Source of the DNA: an uncultured Azospirillum sp.
Lineage (GTDB): Bacteria > Pseudomonadota > Alphaproteobacteria > Azospirillales > Azospirillaceae
DNA: 8,365 bases
Direction: 5' to 3'
NCBI RefSeq assembly: GCF_946480385.1
Contig: NZ_CAMLJP010000168.1
Span: 1 to 8,365, forward strand
This document shows, in pieces, positions 7,082 to 8,365 of the stretch. The notes beneath the pieces were generated by a model. The model saw nothing but the letters and a program-made list of their open reading frames with translations, did not search any database and was not told the DNA's origin. The position numbers were made by a program, and so were the translations under genes. Position 1 is the first letter of the stretch. Every line of letters starts with the position of its first letter.

Positions 7082-7111
7082 AAACCCAAGCTTATCAAAC
7101 CCAAGCTCATC
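7082..7111. repeat. Tandem 15-bp duplication at the hisZ stop codon
   Basis: AAACCCAAGCTTATC (7082-7096) is followed directly by AAACCCAAGCTCATC (7097-7111), with 14 of 15 identical. The right copy contains the hisZ stop codon, so the duplication lies at the 3' edge of hisZ and extends into the hisZ-purA spacer. It looks like a small slippage duplication. Confidence 0.7.
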
Positions 7112-8261
7112 CGACCGGCTTGACGTCCCCGCCGGCCAGCCAATGGCCGCACTGGAGCCGTTTGGCTTCCGCGGCCGCATCGGCCACCGGAGCGAGCCCG
7201 GCGACCGTCACCCATCCGTCGGCCCGCAGCCTGCGCGCCGTCTCCCAGCCGCTGCCATGCGGCACATACACCCGGCCGGGGGCCTTGGCCGCCGGAACCG
7301 CGCGCAGAAGTGTATCCATATACAGCGTGAAACCGGTCGCCGGCTCCCCGCGATCCTCGCCCTGGGCGCCGGCGCGGTAGCGTCCGCCCTGGCCCAGTTC
7401 CCCCGCGGCGCGGGAGAACAGCGTGAAGCTGAGGCCGGTCTGGTATTCGAAGCCGCGATGTTCCACCAGATCGATGGTCACCGTCAGGTCGGGCATCGCC
7501 GCGCGTAGCAGGGCCAGCGTGTCGGTCAGCCGGCGGCGGTCCTTCTCGGCGCCTTCCGGCAGCGGCAGCGCGGCCAGCGCCTGCATGGCGCGGTCGGCGG
7601 GGCCGGAGGCGTCCATCAGCGTTTCGAGCAGCTTGGCCGCCGGGCCGCCGACGGCGGCGACGGCAGCCGAGTCCTTGCGGTCGAGCGCGGCGCGCAGCTG
7701 ACGGATCTCGTCCTCGCCCAGGCCCAGACCGGCGCAGATGCGCGACACCATGGTCGGCACGCAGAGGTCGACCGACAGGTGCGGCACGCCGATGGCGGTC
7801 AGCGCCTGGACGGCCAGCAGCACCACCTCGGCGTCGGCCTCCGCCTCCAGCGCGCCGATCAGCTCGACGCCGACCTGGGTGAACTGGCGTTCGGGGCGCA
7901 GCTGCGATCCCTTCACACGCAGCACCTGCCCGGCGTAGCACAGGCGCAGCGGCCGGGCCTCGTTCTTCAGGCGGGTGGTGGCGATGCGGGCGATCTGCGG
8001 GGTGATGTCGGCGCGGACCGCCATCATCCGCTGCGAATGCGGGTCCATCAGCCGGAAGGTCTGCTTGGACATCGCCGCGCCGGGGCCGGAGAGCAGGTTC
8101 TCCTCGAACTCCACCAGGGGCGGATCGACGCGGCGATAGCCCTGCGCGGCGAATTCCGCCAGCAGGCGTTCGACGGCGGCCGCCTCATGCGCCGCTTCGG
8201 ACGGCAGCACGTCGTGCAGTCCGGCGGGAAGCAGGGCGGAGCTCAGTGCGTCGGCGGGCAT
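7107..8261 (-). CDS. hisZ: ATP phosphoribosyltransferase regulatory subunit HisZ
   Basis: This 384-residue paralogue of histidyl-tRNA synthetase has lost aminoacylation and serves as the regulatory partner of short-form HisG in the first step of histidine synthesis, making it sensitive to histidine feedback. The start LLPAGLHDVLPSEA (10-23) is typical. VRADITPQIARI (82-93) and PLRLCYAGQVLR (104-115) correspond to class II motifs 1/2. DLVEHRGFEYQTGLSF (264-279) and GQGGRYRAG (290-298) with ATGFTLYMDTLL (308-319) correspond to the histidine-binding region and a degenerate motif 3. It lacks the anticodon-binding domain and the synthetase-type motif 3 arginine, which separates it from HisS. The ATG at 8261 fits the homology but has no clear Shine-Dalgarno. 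hisG is not in the window. A candidate promoter lies about 65 nt upstream, and purA follows on the same strand. Confidence 0.93.
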   Translation of the reverse strand: MPADALSSALLPAGLHDVLPSEAAHEAAAVERLLAEFAAQGYRRVDPPLVEFEENLLSGPGAAMSKQTFRLMDPHSQRMMAVRADITPQIARIATTRLKNEARPLRLCYAGQVLRVKGSQLRPERQFTQVGVELIGALEAEADAEVVLLAVQALTAIGVPHLSVDLCVPTMVSRICAGLGLGEDEIRQLRAALDRKDSAAVAAVGGPAAKLLETLMDASGPADRAMQALAALPLPEGAEKDRRRLTDTLALLRAAMPDLTVTIDLVEHRGFEYQTGLSFTLFSRAAGELGQGGRYRAGAQGEDRGEPATGFTLYMDTLLRAVPAAKAPGRVYVPHGSGWETARRLRADGWVTVAGLAPVADAAAEAKRLQCGHWLAGGDVKPVG

Positions 8262-8327
8262 GACCAGCGTGTCTCGTTGCAGGCAGGGACAGGGATGCCG
8301 CGGCGAATGTCGGGCACACGGGGCGGG

Positions 8328-8356
8328 CTAATACCCGACACCCGCGCCGCATGCAA
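8328..8356 (-). promoter_or_regulatory. Possible hisZ promoter
   Basis: On the minus strand TTGCAT (8356-8351) and TATTAG (8333-8328) are exactly 17 nt apart, which would start transcription near 8320 and give a leader of about 60 nt. A 7-bp inverted repeat, TGTCGGG (8308-8314) with CCCGACA (8334-8340), spans the -10 and start region and could be an operator. Both are weak matches. Confidence 0.3.
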
Positions 8357-8365
8357 ACGGAAAAG

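Noticed and set aside
7107..8261. Histidyl-tRNA synthetase (HisS)
   Set aside because: There is no anticodon-binding domain, and the HisS motif 2 and motif 3 signatures are degenerate; length and start match HisZ.

Overview
The window looks like chromosomal DNA of a high-GC alphaproteobacterium, most likely Rhodospirillales/Azospirillum-like. The support is indirect: strongly G/C-biased third codon positions, a short-form histidine pathway with HisZ next to PurA, a rhizobial PmtA-type phospholipid methyltransferase, and malate synthase G. No 16S or other marker gene is present, so the genus is inference. I see no insertion sequence, integrase, tRNA, CRISPR array or phage gene.

Layout from left to right. 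(1) The 3' end of glcB (malate synthase G, + strand) enters from the left edge and stops at 351. A strong hairpin separates it from a convergent two-gene minus-strand unit. (2) That unit, read right to left, is a PmtA-like phospholipid N-methyltransferase (2305-1730) and, 12 nt after it, a protein joining TPR-like repeats to a TylF/MycF-type methyltransferase domain (1717-401). (3) A relatively AT-rich divergent region of about 340 bp (2306-2647) holds the control signals for this unit and for an orphan ParB-like DNA-binding protein (2648-3469, +). (4) gloC, a YcbL-type glyoxalase II (4115-3483, -), converges on parB with 13 nt between the stop codons. (5) A 255-bp divergent region leads to an Rrf2-family regulator with four cysteines (4371-4823, +), followed by a short-chain dehydrogenase/reductase-fold protein (4917-5621, +) that lacks the catalytic Tyr-Lys pair. 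(6) A textbook bidirectional terminator at 5646-5676 separates it from a minus-strand unit, hisZ (8261-7107) then purA (6990-5698).

Most genes are housekeeping: glyoxylate-shunt malate synthesis, phospholipid methylation, methylglyoxal/thioester detoxification, AMP synthesis and feedback control of histidine synthesis. HisZ and PurA fit together because histidine synthesis consumes ATP and returns its purine carbons as AICAR, so it is tied to purine metabolism.

I did not find a clearly new multi-gene system. The points most worth a second look are the SDR with a replaced active site and an operator-like dyad over its probable start of transcription, the paired methyltransferases with a possible general-stress (EcfG-type) promoter, the ParB-like protein with no ParA beside it, and the cysteine-rich Rrf2 regulator.
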